64,000 bases of DNA from Algorimicrobium sediminis (GCF_042684585.1 NZ_JBHULS010000002.1:248001-312000), one strand, 5' to 3'; positions 18,409 through 28,075 are shown, counted from the stretch's first letter. Numbers and translations: made by a program. The notes: generated from the letters alone by a model not told the origin.

Positions 18409-20049
18409 TTATTTATTTAAGTAAAAATTTAAAATCTTAGTAGTGGAAGCATCATGGTTTGTAAAAGTGTTATTTTTTACATCTGCCAGAATTGTAGTAG
18501 CTAACTGTTTTCCTAATTCTACCCCAAACTGATCAAAACTACAAATATTCCAGACACAACCTTGCACAAAAATTTTATGCTCGTACAAAGCTATAAGTTT
18601 GCCAAGATTTTCGGGAGTCAATTTTTTGATAAAAATGGTATTTGTTGGTTTATTACCCGCAAACACTTTAAAAGGTAAGATGGCTTGTATCTCTTTATTG
18701 CATAACCCTTTGGCGGTTAATTCCTGTTGTACTTCAGTTTCGGTTTTGCCGTTCATAAGGGCTTCCGTTTGCGCACAAAAATTAGAGATTAGTAAATCTT
18801 GGTGGGTTTTATTACCATGAAGCGATTCTGCAAAACCAATAAAATCAGCAGGAATTAATTTTGTGCCTTGATGCAACAGTTGAAAAAACGCATGTTGAGC
18901 GTTTGTTCCTGGTTGCCCCCATACAAGTGTCCCCGTTTGGTAGTTTATTGGTTGGCCATTTCTATCTACAGACTTGCCATTACTTTCCATTACACCTTGT
19001 TGCAAATATGTTACAAACCGATGTAAATACTGGGTATAGGGAATAACAGCTTCGCTTTCTGCTTCAAAAAAATTGTTATACCAAACACTTAATAGCGCTA
19101 GCGTTACTGGTATGTTTTTTTCGAAAGGTGCTGTAGTAAAATGGATATCCATTTGGTTGGCACCACTTAAAAGCTTTTCAAAATTCCGATAACCCAATGC
19201 CAAACATATTGATAAGCCTACGGCACTCCACAACGAAAACCGACCGCCTACCCAATTCCACATAGGGAAAATGTACTCCGGATTAATGCCAAAGGCTTCT
19301 GCTTTTTTAGTGTTGGCCGTAACCGCCACAAAGTGTTTCGCTATGGCCGCTTTTGGGGCCGTATTTAAAAACCATGCCAATATGGTATTGGCATTGGTTA
19401 GGGTTTCTTGGGTTACAAACGACTTGGATACAATAATAAAAAGGGTCGTTTCTGGATGAAACTTTTTTAATGTTTCCTGAACATGATCGCCATCTATATT
19501 GCTTACAAAATGTGTTTGTAAGTGGTTTTTATAATATCCAAGTGCCTCCACTACCATATGTGGTCCTAAATCAGAGCCGCCAATACCAATATTAACAACA
19601 TCGGTAAAGGGCTGGTTGGTGTAGCCTGTTAATTGGCCATTAATAATTTGGCTGCTAAAACGTTCTAATTTTTTCTTAACCGTTTGTATTTGCGGCATTA
19701 CATTGGCGCCTTCCACCAAAACAGGGGTTGTTTTGGGAGTACGCAGGGCTGTGTGTAAAACAGCTCTTCCCTCGGTTTCGTTTATTAAACAACCCGAAAA
19801 TTGCTTGTTTATAGCTTCTTGCAATTTAATTTCTGAAGCTAATTGTAGTAATAGTTTTTGCGTTGTGGCGTTTATTCTATTTTTAGAAAAATCGACATAA
19901 AAATCATCCCAAGTAATTGAAAACGTGTTTACCCTATTGGTGTCTGCGGCAAACATGGTTTTCATTTCCTGGTCCTTTATGGTATTGTAATGCTCATAAA
20001 GCTGTTTCCAGGCTGTTGTTTTAGTTGGATTAATTTTAGGTAACGCCAT
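18409..20049 (-). CDS. pgi: Glucose-6-phosphate isomerase
   Basis: 546-residue glycolytic enzyme interconverting glucose-6-phosphate and fructose-6-phosphate in the cytoplasm. Both PGI signatures are present: VGGRFSLWSAVGLSI and FDQFGVELGKQLA. The phosphate-binding region (NIGIGGSDLGPHMVVEAL) and ESNGKSVDRNG are typical of the long PGI form. Full length for the family. Its start is 4 bp after the stop of the M23 lipoprotein gene, so it sits at the 3' end of a DUF3108-TDO-M23-pgi run. Confidence 0.98.
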   Translation of the reverse strand: MALPKINPTKTTAWKQLYEHYNTIKDQEMKTMFAADTNRVNTFSITWDDFYVDFSKNRINATTQKLLLQLASEIKLQEAINKQFSGCLINETEGRAVLHTALRTPKTTPVLVEGANVMPQIQTVKKKLERFSSQIINGQLTGYTNQPFTDVVNIGIGGSDLGPHMVVEALGYYKNHLQTHFVSNIDGDHVQETLKKFHPETTLFIIVSKSFVTQETLTNANTILAWFLNTAPKAAIAKHFVAVTANTKKAEAFGINPEYIFPMWNWVGGRFSLWSAVGLSICLALGYRNFEKLLSGANQMDIHFTTAPFEKNIPVTLALLSVWYNNFFEAESEAVIPYTQYLHRFVTYLQQGVMESNGKSVDRNGQPINYQTGTLVWGQPGTNAQHAFFQLLHQGTKLIPADFIGFAESLHGNKTHQDLLISNFCAQTEALMNGKTETEVQQELTAKGLCNKEIQAILPFKVFAGNKPTNTIFIKKLTPENLGKLIALYEHKIFVQGCVWNICSFDQFGVELGKQLATTILADVKNNTFTNHDASTTKILNFYLNK

Positions 20050-20053
20050 GTTA

Positions 20054-21370
20054 TTAATCTAGTTGTGAAATTAAATCTTCTGGTGTGTTGTCTAAAATAG
20101 AGGGGTTTGGCATTGGGATAGCATCTAGCTGTCCTTTTATTGGTTTAATATGTTCTAGATATTGCGCTCGGAGGCTATCGGAAATTGGTTCGGCTTCTGG
20201 TAGTTTTTCCTTAAACGGATCTACTTGTTTGCCGTTTTTCCAAAAACGATAACACACATGTGGTCCAGAGGTATTACCCGTCATTCCAACCCAGCCAATT
20301 ACATCGCCTTGTTTTACATACTGCCCCACTTTTACATTTTGCTTTTTCATGTGCAAATATTGTGTTTCGTAGGTCGCGTTATGTCTTATTTTTACGTAAT
20401 TACCGTTGCCTCTGGTGTACGCCGATTTGGTAACAACGCCATTAGCTGTTGCTCTAATTTCGGTGCCAATTTTTGCGGCAAAATCGGTTCCTCTGTGTGG
20501 CCTAATCCTGTTTCCGTACAAGGCAATTCGGCGTTTTAAATTAAACCGAGAGGAAATACGCTTATACTCCACTGGTGCTTTTAAAAAAGCCCGACGCAGA
20601 TTTTTGGCGTCTTCATTAAAAAAATCGCTTAAACCTCTTTCTGGATCGGTTTCAAAATGAAAGGCATAAAAAGGCTCGTTACGGTGCTCAAAATAAACGG
20701 CTTTAATTTTATCTACGCCAGCATAAATGCTATCATCTATGTACTTATCTGTATAAATTACTTTAAAATAATCGCCTTTTTGCAATCGGGTAAAATCTAT
20801 GGTCCATGCGTAAATATCGGACATTTTGTAGGCTAATAACAAACTAACACCACGGTCCGAAAGGGTTTGTGAAATGTTACTATTAATAACCCCTGAAAAC
20901 TCTTTTTCTACATACTTTATGGGTTTCCTGCTGGTAAAGGCATGAATGGAGTCCTTAAAATTTACAACTACATATTCCTCTCTATTTGGCTGATATATAA
21001 ACGATAGGGCACGCTGAATAGAGTCTTTAGAGCATAAAACTGTATATGGTTTACCTACATTTAGTTTGGTAATATCGAAATCATTTTTGGTTTGCTCGGC
21101 TATTTCAAATATTTTAGGATACCCTATTTTATAGCGCTCCATTATAATACCAAAGCTATCGCCTTTCCTTATGGTATCGCGTTTTACAACATACTCATTT
21201 AGGTTAAAGCCAAACTCTCGCAATTCCTCTTCGGGTACAATGGCTGCAAATTCGTCCTCCTCGTTAATTAGGTCGTCTGGAACTTGATTTTTACAACTTA
21301 CTAAAACTAATAAAACGGCACATAGAATTATACATTCTTGCCCCAGTCTGCTAATTCTTGTTCGCTCCAT
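20054..21370 (-). CDS. M23-family peptidase lipoprotein with altered zinc motif
   Basis: 438 residues from the ATG at 21370, which gives a clean lipoprotein signal (lipobox LVLVSC); a start at 21424 would lose the signal. A LysM/OapA-like segment (about 45-100, RKGDSFGIIMERYKI) precedes the LytM/M23 domain (about 285-390). HRGTDFAAK supplies the HxxxD zinc ligands. The usual HxH reads HVC (GPHVCYRFW), so the third zinc ligand is Cys instead of His. Likely a peptidoglycan endopeptidase or a divisome/amidase-activating factor of the envelope. The start overlaps the end of the dioxygenase gene by 43 bp, suggesting translational coupling. Confidence 0.88.
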   Translation of the reverse strand: MERTRISRLGQECIILCAVLLVLVSCKNQVPDDLINEEDEFAAIVPEEELREFGFNLNEYVVKRDTIRKGDSFGIIMERYKIGYPKIFEIAEQTKNDFDITKLNVGKPYTVLCSKDSIQRALSFIYQPNREEYVVVNFKDSIHAFTSRKPIKYVEKEFSGVINSNISQTLSDRGVSLLLAYKMSDIYAWTIDFTRLQKGDYFKVIYTDKYIDDSIYAGVDKIKAVYFEHRNEPFYAFHFETDPERGLSDFFNEDAKNLRRAFLKAPVEYKRISSRFNLKRRIALYGNRIRPHRGTDFAAKIGTEIRATANGVVTKSAYTRGNGNYVKIRHNATYETQYLHMKKQNVKVGQYVKQGDVIGWVGMTGNTSGPHVCYRFWKNGKQVDPFKEKLPEAEPISDSLRAQYLEHIKPIKGQLDAIPMPNPSILDNTPEDLISQLD

Positions 21371-22245
21371 AATTCTGGAAAAAATATTCGTCGTTGATAT
21401 TTTGGATGCATATATTTTACCCATTCGCTTCCTCCTGTTGCTTCTGTAGTTTTACCGCCAATATTTAAATAATGATTGGCTGTATTGTAATGTGCCATTA
21501 CCCATTTTATGTTTACGGTATAATCGTAATGGCGCATGGCATTTACTAAATCTTGATTCGTTTTTACGGCCTCTGGCAATGATTTAAATTTAGTCCAAAG
21601 ATTGCGCGTATTGTAGAATTTCGCAAATCTAATAAATTCATCTTTGTATCGCTCTTCAAAAACTGTTAATAAATAACTTTTTTTACCCGTTTTATAATCT
21701 TTTCCAGCAGCCTGCCAATACAAATGTTCAAAAGCATGTTCGAAAGGTGTATTTCGGTCTATGGTTTCGCGAAAACGGTTATCTATTAAGTTAATAAGTT
21801 CTGTAGAAGCCAACTCTATTTGCCGGTATTGCGCACTCTGGAACCCACTGGCTGGTGTAAGGGTTAATCGGAATTTGTTGTATTGTTCTACTTCCATACC
21901 ATCGCGCATAATTTCGAAAGAAGCCGTAAGCATGTCAAAATATCTGCTAATACGCATAAGTTTAGACGAAAAGAAAGGGGCTGTTACCGTGTTGGCATTA
22001 GCAACTTGGTCTAGCTCCCATAATGCCATTTTAAATAGCAATTCGTTAATTTGATGGTACATAATAAACACCATTTCGTCTGGCAAAGTGCTACGCTGGG
22101 TTTGTAGGTTTAGCAAGGCATCGGTTTGTATGTAATCCCAATAATTAATGGGTTTACTGTAAAGCAAACCTTGTAAGTGAACCTCTAAATCTTGACCAAG
22201 ATTGTCAAATTTTTCTTTTAGTTGATTAGAAATATCGTTTGTCAT
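21328..22245 (-). CDS. Tryptophan 2,3-dioxygenase family protein
   Basis: 305 residues, cytoplasmic. TDO is the heme enzyme that opens the indole ring of tryptophan to N-formylkynurenine. Family segments visible: INYWDYIQTDALLNLQ near residue 33, DEMVFIMYHQINELLFKM, ASGFQSAQYRQIE, and near the C-terminus GGKTTEATGGSEWVKYM with FPELW. Its place near hppD and hmgA supports an aromatic amino-acid catabolic role. The kynurenine formamidase and kynureninase expected next are not in this window. It starts 4 bp after the DUF3108 gene stop and overlaps the M23 gene. Confidence 0.9.
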   Translation of the reverse strand: MTNDISNQLKEKFDNLGQDLEVHLQGLLYSKPINYWDYIQTDALLNLQTQRSTLPDEMVFIMYHQINELLFKMALWELDQVANANTVTAPFFSSKLMRISRYFDMLTASFEIMRDGMEVEQYNKFRLTLTPASGFQSAQYRQIELASTELINLIDNRFRETIDRNTPFEHAFEHLYWQAAGKDYKTGKKSYLLTVFEERYKDEFIRFAKFYNTRNLWTKFKSLPEAVKTNQDLVNAMRHYDYTVNIKWVMAHYNTANHYLNIGGKTTEATGGSEWVKYMHPKYQRRIFFPELWSEQELADWGKNV

Positions 22246-22249
22246 ACTA

Positions 22250-23032
22250 TTAATTTTCTACTATAATGGTAAACGGATGTTTTAAACCCTTAAAGGCATT
22301 TAAATCGGCGCGCAAGGAGCCTACTGCTAAATTAGCTTTTACCCGTAAAGGTATTCTATTTTTATCGTTAGAAACCCAAAGGGTTAAACTTTCTTCCTCC
22401 TTAAACACACGCCCTGCCATGACATAAGGTCTGAACTTTAAACTGTTTATTTTACCAAATTTGGTTTTGATAACTTCCTGACCTAGGTAGCGTAATTTAA
22501 ACCCATAATTTTCTTCATCAAAAAACATGGTTACAGCTACCTCGTCGTTTACTTTCAGGTTGTTAATATCCATATTATTTCTTAAATAATAAAATGTAGA
22601 AAGCATATCCTGAATGTTCGGTTTGGTTTGAAATGTTTTTTTAGTATTGTGCTTTAAATTATGCACATGGGCTTTATGTTGAATTTGGTCGAATTCTATT
22701 TCAATATTTTTAGTATGCCCACCTTCGTCTATATCTCTAATAAACCGATAGGGTATGTTTAATGTTTTATCGAAATAGCTCTCGTACCGGTCCTCTACTT
22801 TAAAAAACCAACTAACAGCGCCTGTTGTCCACCCTTTTCCAACCACATGAAAAACGGGTTTCTCCTTGTAAGTTGTTTCATGTACGGTTAAGGTAGCTTC
22901 GCCGGCCTTCATCCAACCGCTGTAACTCATATCAAAACGAAACCACTCGCCTGCACCAAAAGCGCTTTCGTTTTGAGAATAGGATTGTTGCAAAAACAGT
23001 AGAATACTTATGGTTAGTAATATCTTTTTCAT
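22250..23032 (-). CDS. DUF3108 family periplasmic protein
   Basis: 260 residues from the ATG at 23032, which gives a signal peptide (MKKILLTISILLFLQQSYSQ). A frame open to 23110 would add 26 residues and bury the signal. The body is β-rich (GEWFRFDMSYSGWMKAGEATLTV, HTKNIEIEFDQ, RPYVMAGRVFKEEESLTLWVSND), the pattern of DUF3108, a family of unknown function thought to be exported. It leads a tight run with TDO, M23 and pgi. A near-match promoter is possible upstream but the -7 box is off by one base. Confidence 0.83.
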   Translation of the reverse strand: MKKILLTISILLFLQQSYSQNESAFGAGEWFRFDMSYSGWMKAGEATLTVHETTYKEKPVFHVVGKGWTTGAVSWFFKVEDRYESYFDKTLNIPYRFIRDIDEGGHTKNIEIEFDQIQHKAHVHNLKHNTKKTFQTKPNIQDMLSTFYYLRNNMDINNLKVNDEVAVTMFFDEENYGFKLRYLGQEVIKTKFGKINSLKFRPYVMAGRVFKEEESLTLWVSNDKNRIPLRVKANLAVGSLRADLNAFKGLKHPFTIIVEN

Positions 23033-23111
23033 AAATAATAAGCAAATTGTAATGTTATAAAAGCTTTTTACTTTACAGAATACAATTACTATTCCAAAAA
23101 TAGGAAACAAA

Positions 23112-23144
23112 AAAAACTCTATCGGTATGAATGATAGAGTTTTT
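23112..23144 (-). terminator. Terminator after hppD
   Basis: AAAAACTCTATC (23112-23123) pairs with GATAGAGTTTTT (23133-23144) around a 9-base loop. It ends the hmgA-hppD transcript and separates it from the DUF3108 run. Confidence 0.85.
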
Positions 23145-23169
23145 AATAATATGTTCTGCTGTACGCAAA

Positions 23170-24333
23170 TTATAAGGTTCCGCGCAACGCTTGTTCGCGC
23201 TCAATAGATTCAAAAAGCGCCTTAAAGTTTCCTGCTCCAAAACCTTTGGCTCCCATGCGCTGAATAATCTCGAAAAACAACGTTGGTCTGTCCTCCACGG
23301 GCTTGGTAAAAATTTGTAACAAATAGCCTTCCTCGTCGGCATCTATCATAATTCCTAAAGCCTTTAAGGTTTCAATATCTTCGCGCAATTCGTGGCTAAA
23401 CTCCTCCAAACGCCCTGGCACAGATTTGTAGTACTCCTCTGGTGGTGTTGATAAAAACTCTACGCCGCGCGACCGTAAATCGGATACAGTACTAATTATA
23501 TCGTCTGTTGCTACAGCAATATGCTGCACGCCTGGACCTTCGTAAAAATCTAAATATTCTTCAATTTGCGATTTCTTTTTACCTTCGGCTGGCTCGTTTA
23601 TTGGAAATTTAATGCGGCCATTACCGTTACTCATTACTTTACTCATAAGAGCGGAGTATTCGGTGTGTATTTGCTTATCGTCAAAAGACAAAAAGTTAAC
23701 AAAGCCCATAACATCTTCGTACCATTTTACCCAAATATTCATTTCGTTCCAACCTACATTTCCTACCATGTGGTCTATAAATTTTAAGCCGGTTGGCTTT
23801 GGGTTGTAGTCGGATTTCCAAGCCACAAAACCAGGCATAAAGGTACCGTTGTAGTTTTTGCGTTCAACAAACATATGTACCGTTTCGCCGTAGGTATAAA
23901 TACCGGCGCGCACTACTTCGCCATGCTCGTCTTTTTCCACGGTTGGCTCCATGTAGGATTTGGCACCACGCTTGGTGGTTTCCTCATATGCGCTTCTGGC
24001 GTCATCCACCCATAGCGCCACTACTTTAACGCCGTCGCCATGTTTTACAATATGATCGTTTATAGGTGATTTACTATTTAACGGTGTGGTTAAAACCAAG
24101 CGAATTTTATCTTGAACCAAAACGTAACTTACTTGATCTTTAGATCCTGTTTCTAAACCTTTGTAAGCGTAAGATTGAAAGCCAAAAGCGGTTTTATAAA
24201 AATGGGCTGCTTGTTTGGCGTTACCCACATAAAACTCAACATAATCGGTTCCTAAAAGCGGTAAAAAGTCTTCGGCACCTTCAAAAATTTTTTCTAATCC
24301 GTATTCCACAGATTTAATCTCTTTTTTGCTCAT
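23170..24333 (-). CDS. hppD: 4-Hydroxyphenylpyruvate dioxygenase
   Basis: 387-residue non-heme Fe(II) enzyme that converts 4-hydroxyphenylpyruvate to homogentisate, the second step of tyrosine breakdown. Two VOC domains. The three iron ligands appear in FIDHMVGNV (His), GVQHIAVATDD (His) and LFFEIIQR (Glu). The C-terminal helix motif FGAGNFKALFESIE is typical. It follows hmgA on the same strand by 82 bp, with a short GTTGCGG/CCGCAAC hairpin at 24356-24381 in the gap, and is closed by a terminator. Its product is the substrate of HmgA. Confidence 0.97.
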   Translation of the reverse strand: MSKKEIKSVEYGLEKIFEGAEDFLPLLGTDYVEFYVGNAKQAAHFYKTAFGFQSYAYKGLETGSKDQVSYVLVQDKIRLVLTTPLNSKSPINDHIVKHGDGVKVVALWVDDARSAYEETTKRGAKSYMEPTVEKDEHGEVVRAGIYTYGETVHMFVERKNYNGTFMPGFVAWKSDYNPKPTGLKFIDHMVGNVGWNEMNIWVKWYEDVMGFVNFLSFDDKQIHTEYSALMSKVMSNGNGRIKFPINEPAEGKKKSQIEEYLDFYEGPGVQHIAVATDDIISTVSDLRSRGVEFLSTPPEEYYKSVPGRLEEFSHELREDIETLKALGIMIDADEEGYLLQIFTKPVEDRPTLFFEIIQRMGAKGFGAGNFKALFESIEREQALRGTL

Positions 24334-24415
24334 AATTTTGGGAGTGTTTTTCGTGGTTGCGGTTCATTTTACAGCCGCAACTATTTGTGTTGTTTCGTAT
24401 TTTTACTGTAATCAA

Positions 24416-25576
24416 TTAGTGTTCTAACCAGGATTTATAATAATCTTCGTCGGCTATTTTCATAGCTTCTTCAGTTATTTGCAATGGTTTAAAGGTGTCT
24501 ACCATTACGGCCAATTCTTCTGTTTCTGTTTTTCCAATACTACGCTCTGCGGCACCCGGGTGTGGTCCGTGAGGAATACCTGCTGGATGTAATGAAATAT
24601 GTCCTTGATCTATATCGTTTCTACTCATAAAATCGCCATCTACATAATAAAGCACCTCATCGCTATCTATATTGCTATGGTTGTAGGGCGCAGGAACTGC
24701 CTCTGGATGGTAATCATATAAACGCGGTACAAAACTACAAATAACAAAAGCGGCTGTTTCAAAAGTTTGGTGTACTGGTGGCGGCTGGTGTATGCGACCT
24801 GTTATGGGCTCAAAATCGTGAATAGAAAACGCATAAGGATAGTTAAACCCGTCATAACCTACCACATCAAACGGGTGTGAGGCATACAACATATCGAAAA
24901 TATCGTCTTGTTTTTTTACTTTAATTAGGAAGTCGCCAGATTCGTTATAGGTTTCTAACTCCTGTGGTTGCCTAATATCGCGTTCGCAAAACGGTGCATG
25001 CTCCAACAGTTGGCCAAACCAGTTCCGATACCGTTTGGGCGTGTAAATTGGATGTTTGGACTCTACAATAAACAATCTGTTATCTTCCGTATCGAAATCT
25101 ATTTTGTAAATAATACCGCGTGGAATAACTAAATAATCGCCATATTTAAAATCCAAATTACCCAGCATGGTGCGTAATTTACCGGTACCTTTATGCACAA
25201 AAATAACCTCATCGGAATCGGTATTTTTATAAAAATAATCTTCGGTCGATTTTTTTGGTGCAGCTAAAACAATACTGCAATCGCTGTTTACTAATACGGT
25301 TTTACGACTGTCTAGAAAATCGTTTTCTGGTGGCACTTGAAAACCTCTAAAACGGTAGGATTTAATACTGTTCTCTTTGGCAATTTTTGGTGCAACACTG
25401 TATTGTTTCAAAATTTCTTTAACCTGTGTTGGGCGCTGTTCGTGGTATGAATTTGTAGACATGCCATCGAAACCGATAGTGCCAAAAAGTTGTTCGTAAT
25501 AAAGACTGCCATCGGCCTTCCGAAACTGGATGTGGCGCTTTGGCGGGATTTTTCCTAATTTATGATAAAAAGGCAT
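24416..25576 (-). CDS. hmgA: Homogentisate 1,2-dioxygenase
   Basis: 386-residue cupin-type Fe(II) dioxygenase that opens the homogentisate ring to maleylacetoacetate. The HmgA-typical N-terminus (PPKRHIQFRKADGSLYYEQLFGT) is present. Metal-site candidates are in PYNHSNIDSDEVLYY (His, Glu) and AGIPHGPHPGAAE (His). Shorter than the ~430-residue animal and Pseudomonas enzymes but normal for Bacteroidota. First gene of an hmgA-hppD unit. Maleylacetoacetate isomerase and fumarylacetoacetase are not in the window. Confidence 0.95.
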   Translation of the reverse strand: MPFYHKLGKIPPKRHIQFRKADGSLYYEQLFGTIGFDGMSTNSYHEQRPTQVKEILKQYSVAPKIAKENSIKSYRFRGFQVPPENDFLDSRKTVLVNSDCSIVLAAPKKSTEDYFYKNTDSDEVIFVHKGTGKLRTMLGNLDFKYGDYLVIPRGIIYKIDFDTEDNRLFIVESKHPIYTPKRYRNWFGQLLEHAPFCERDIRQPQELETYNESGDFLIKVKKQDDIFDMLYASHPFDVVGYDGFNYPYAFSIHDFEPITGRIHQPPPVHQTFETAAFVICSFVPRLYDYHPEAVPAPYNHSNIDSDEVLYYVDGDFMSRNDIDQGHISLHPAGIPHGPHPGAAERSIGKTETEELAVMVDTFKPLQITEEAMKIADEDYYKSWLEH

Positions 25577-25616
25577 AATACTATATGTTTTGGTAGGTGT
25601 TTGTCTTGTAATAAAA

Positions 25617-25709
25617 GCATGTTACATGCGGTACATAACTTTTTTAAAAGCTTTTAAATATACTAAAATAAAAATGATTTTTGCGCACCTAATAATTTTT
25701 GCGCAACCT
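25617..25709. promoter_or_regulatory. Candidate operator region upstream of hmgA-hppD
   Basis: The palindrome GCATGT-T-ACATGC (25617-25629) starts 41 bases upstream of the hmgA ATG. Further upstream are two near-identical direct repeats, ATTTTTGCGCACCT (25677-25690) and ATTTTTGCGCAACCT (25695-25709), 18 bases apart start to start. Such an arrangement could bind a regulator of aromatic amino-acid catabolism. No regulator gene is adjacent, so this is only a sequence pattern. Confidence 0.35.
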
Positions 25710-25843
25710 GAAAAATATGCGTATTACTCTGGATTTCTTTTAATAAGAAATTGAAGATGGGCTAATAATGCTGTCCAAAGGTTTTTCATGTATGTACAAA
25801 TATCTGAAAAAAAAAGGACTTTTTTTAAAAATTTTTGGCTGGT

Positions 25844-28075
25844 TTAAAACCAAAAACCGAGGTTAAAAAACCAAACACCTCTTTTTACTTCGGGAGACCA
25901 GCTGTATTTTGCTTCAATAGGACCAATAAAGGTTTTTACGGAATAGCCCAAAGCGTACCCAGTGTAGCTGGGTGCCGTTAGCCATTCGCCTGTGTCGAAA
26001 ATATTGGTATCTACATTGGCCATATTAATGTCGGCCACCAGATGGTGGTTTTTAAACAATTGGTAATCCATGCTTAAATGGGCCTTTACAAAACTATCGC
26101 CGGGAATAGAGAGGTAGTCGTAACCAAAAAATGGAATAAAATTATTTATTAAATTATAACCATAGCCACCCAACACAAAGTCCAGATAAGGCGACGAGTC
26201 TTCGCCTATTTTAAAACCACCTTGCACCGTTAAATTTGAAGAAAAATCTCCCCAGCTTTTGGTGTAGCCCATTTTGGCTTTAACGATAGAAAATTCGGAA
26301 AAACTATTGTTAAAATCGGATGAATAGGCATACAAATGAAAATCGCCATCAAACAAGAAGCCTTCGTTTGGAAAATATTTATTATCGTACGTATCCAGTT
26401 TTAGGCGTGCAAAAAAGCTTACATAATCGCTATTGTCAAAAACGGTTTCATCGTTATTTACTTCGGAAAAAATTGTTTCCGACACTACTTTAAAACGTTT
26501 GTGTTCTGCCCCTAAAGCCAAGGCAAAATCGTTACCTAAAACGGTTTGTATAAAAAACCTATTGGTAAAGTCCGATACCTCTACATCCAACTTATTTAGG
26601 TTTGTGGCACTTAAAGCTTCTTGAGATAGCAAGGAAGCTGCTGGAACATTCTTTTTAAATTGGTTGTAGCGCGAACTTAAACCCACACTCCAATAAAATC
26701 CTTTGTCAATGAAATAGTCGAAATGATACCGAATATTATCGCCCAAAACAAAATCTAATGAAGACACATCGTTTTTAAACAACAGCTGTTTGCGCGTTAG
26801 GTTTAACAGCACCCCAGTTTTATACAAATCGTCGTAGTGCAAACCCATTTTAAAAAATGTTCGGGTTTTGGTTTCAATAACTACCACGTCCAAATTATAG
26901 GCCGTATTGTTTTGTGTTGGTTGTAATTGATACATTACACTATCGAAATTGTTGGTTGCTGCCAAATTATTAACACCTAATACAAAGGCACTATATTTTA
27001 TGGTTTCTCCTGGTTTTATTTTAAGTTTTCCAATAATATAGGAGCGCGTGTATTTATCATTTCCCGAAATAGTGATGTTATTAATTCGAATACTATCTAT
27101 TGGTGCAATGGGTTTAAATACCTTTGGCTTTATAATCTGACTATTTGCAATTTCCTCCAGTTGTGCTTGTTTTTTAAGAGCCGCTAACACGCCATTTTCG
27201 ACAATTTTTTTTCCTTCGCTAAAGGATACCACCGTGTAACCTGTAATATCGGGTTTTATATAAATGTCGGTATTTTTAGCCTTCAATTTCATATCGTTAA
27301 TGGTGCGATAGTTATTAATTTGAAGAATAATATCTGGGGCTGACTGCAGTTCTTCGCGCGTTGCCAAATCGCTTTGCACATCTACACCTATAATAACATC
27401 CATGCCTTTGGCTTTTAGCTCGTCTATGGGGTAATTGTTTACGACGCCGCCATCAATTAATATTTGATTGTTAATAACCACCGGCTGAAATAAGGAAGGG
27501 AAAGCACCACTTGCCACAATAGCTTGCGCCAAATTACCTTTATCCAGCACTACTGCCTGGCCGGTTTCTACATCGGTAGCAATACAAAAAAACGGTATGG
27601 GTAACTGACTAAAATCGTTTATATCGCTTACGTGCAAGGTAAGTTTAGACAGTAAACTTAACGTGTTTTGCCCTCTGGATAGTGCCGAAGGCAATTTAAA
27701 TTTAAATTTATCGAAGGGAAGCGTTAAGGCATAGCGCTCTGAATTTTCACGCTCGTAAAATGTTTTAGCAGCTCGCGGTAAGTTGTCGTTTATAATTTTA
27801 TCGAAATCGACATCTTTTAAAATAGAATCTATTTCTTTTCCCGAATACCCCGAAGCATATAAAGAGCCAACAATGGCACCCATACTAGTTCCTGCCACAT
27901 AATCCACGCGAATCCCCAAACTGTCTATAACTTTTAGCACACCAATATGTGCCAAACCTTTGGCACCACCTCCACTTAACACCAGTCCCACCTTAATATC
28001 CTCCCGAGAATCGGGAATTTGGGCATATCCAATGCCTCCCATAATTAAAGTTAATAGTAATACAAGCTGTTTCAT
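25844..28075 (-). CDS. Patatin-like phospholipase fused to POTRA and β-barrel (type Vd autotransporter-like)
   Basis: 743 residues. Signal peptide (to about 18, GIGYAQ). Patatin domain (about 27-220) with the GGGAKGLAHIG oxyanion loop, nucleophile Ser in GTSMG and catalytic Asp in DGGVVNNYP, so the Ser-Asp dyad is complete. A POTRA-like segment follows (about 325-395, IDSIRINNITISGNDKYTRSYI), then a 16-strand-type BamA/surface-antigen barrel ending in YSWSPEVKRGVWFFNLGFWF. This is the architecture of PlpD-type (T5dSS) lipases. Its start overlaps the uvrC stop by 4 bp (ATGA), so the two are co-transcribed. Confidence 0.9.
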   Translation of the reverse strand: MKQLVLLLTLIMGGIGYAQIPDSREDIKVGLVLSGGGAKGLAHIGVLKVIDSLGIRVDYVAGTSMGAIVGSLYASGYSGKEIDSILKDVDFDKIINDNLPRAAKTFYERENSERYALTLPFDKFKFKLPSALSRGQNTLSLLSKLTLHVSDINDFSQLPIPFFCIATDVETGQAVVLDKGNLAQAIVASGAFPSLFQPVVINNQILIDGGVVNNYPIDELKAKGMDVIIGVDVQSDLATREELQSAPDIILQINNYRTINDMKLKAKNTDIYIKPDITGYTVVSFSEGKKIVENGVLAALKKQAQLEEIANSQIIKPKVFKPIAPIDSIRINNITISGNDKYTRSYIIGKLKIKPGETIKYSAFVLGVNNLAATNNFDSVMYQLQPTQNNTAYNLDVVVIETKTRTFFKMGLHYDDLYKTGVLLNLTRKQLLFKNDVSSLDFVLGDNIRYHFDYFIDKGFYWSVGLSSRYNQFKKNVPAASLLSQEALSATNLNKLDVEVSDFTNRFFIQTVLGNDFALALGAEHKRFKVVSETIFSEVNNDETVFDNSDYVSFFARLKLDTYDNKYFPNEGFLFDGDFHLYAYSSDFNNSFSEFSIVKAKMGYTKSWGDFSSNLTVQGGFKIGEDSSPYLDFVLGGYGYNLINNFIPFFGYDYLSIPGDSFVKAHLSMDYQLFKNHHLVADINMANVDTNIFDTGEWLTAPSYTGYALGYSVKTFIGPIEAKYSWSPEVKRGVWFFNLGFWF

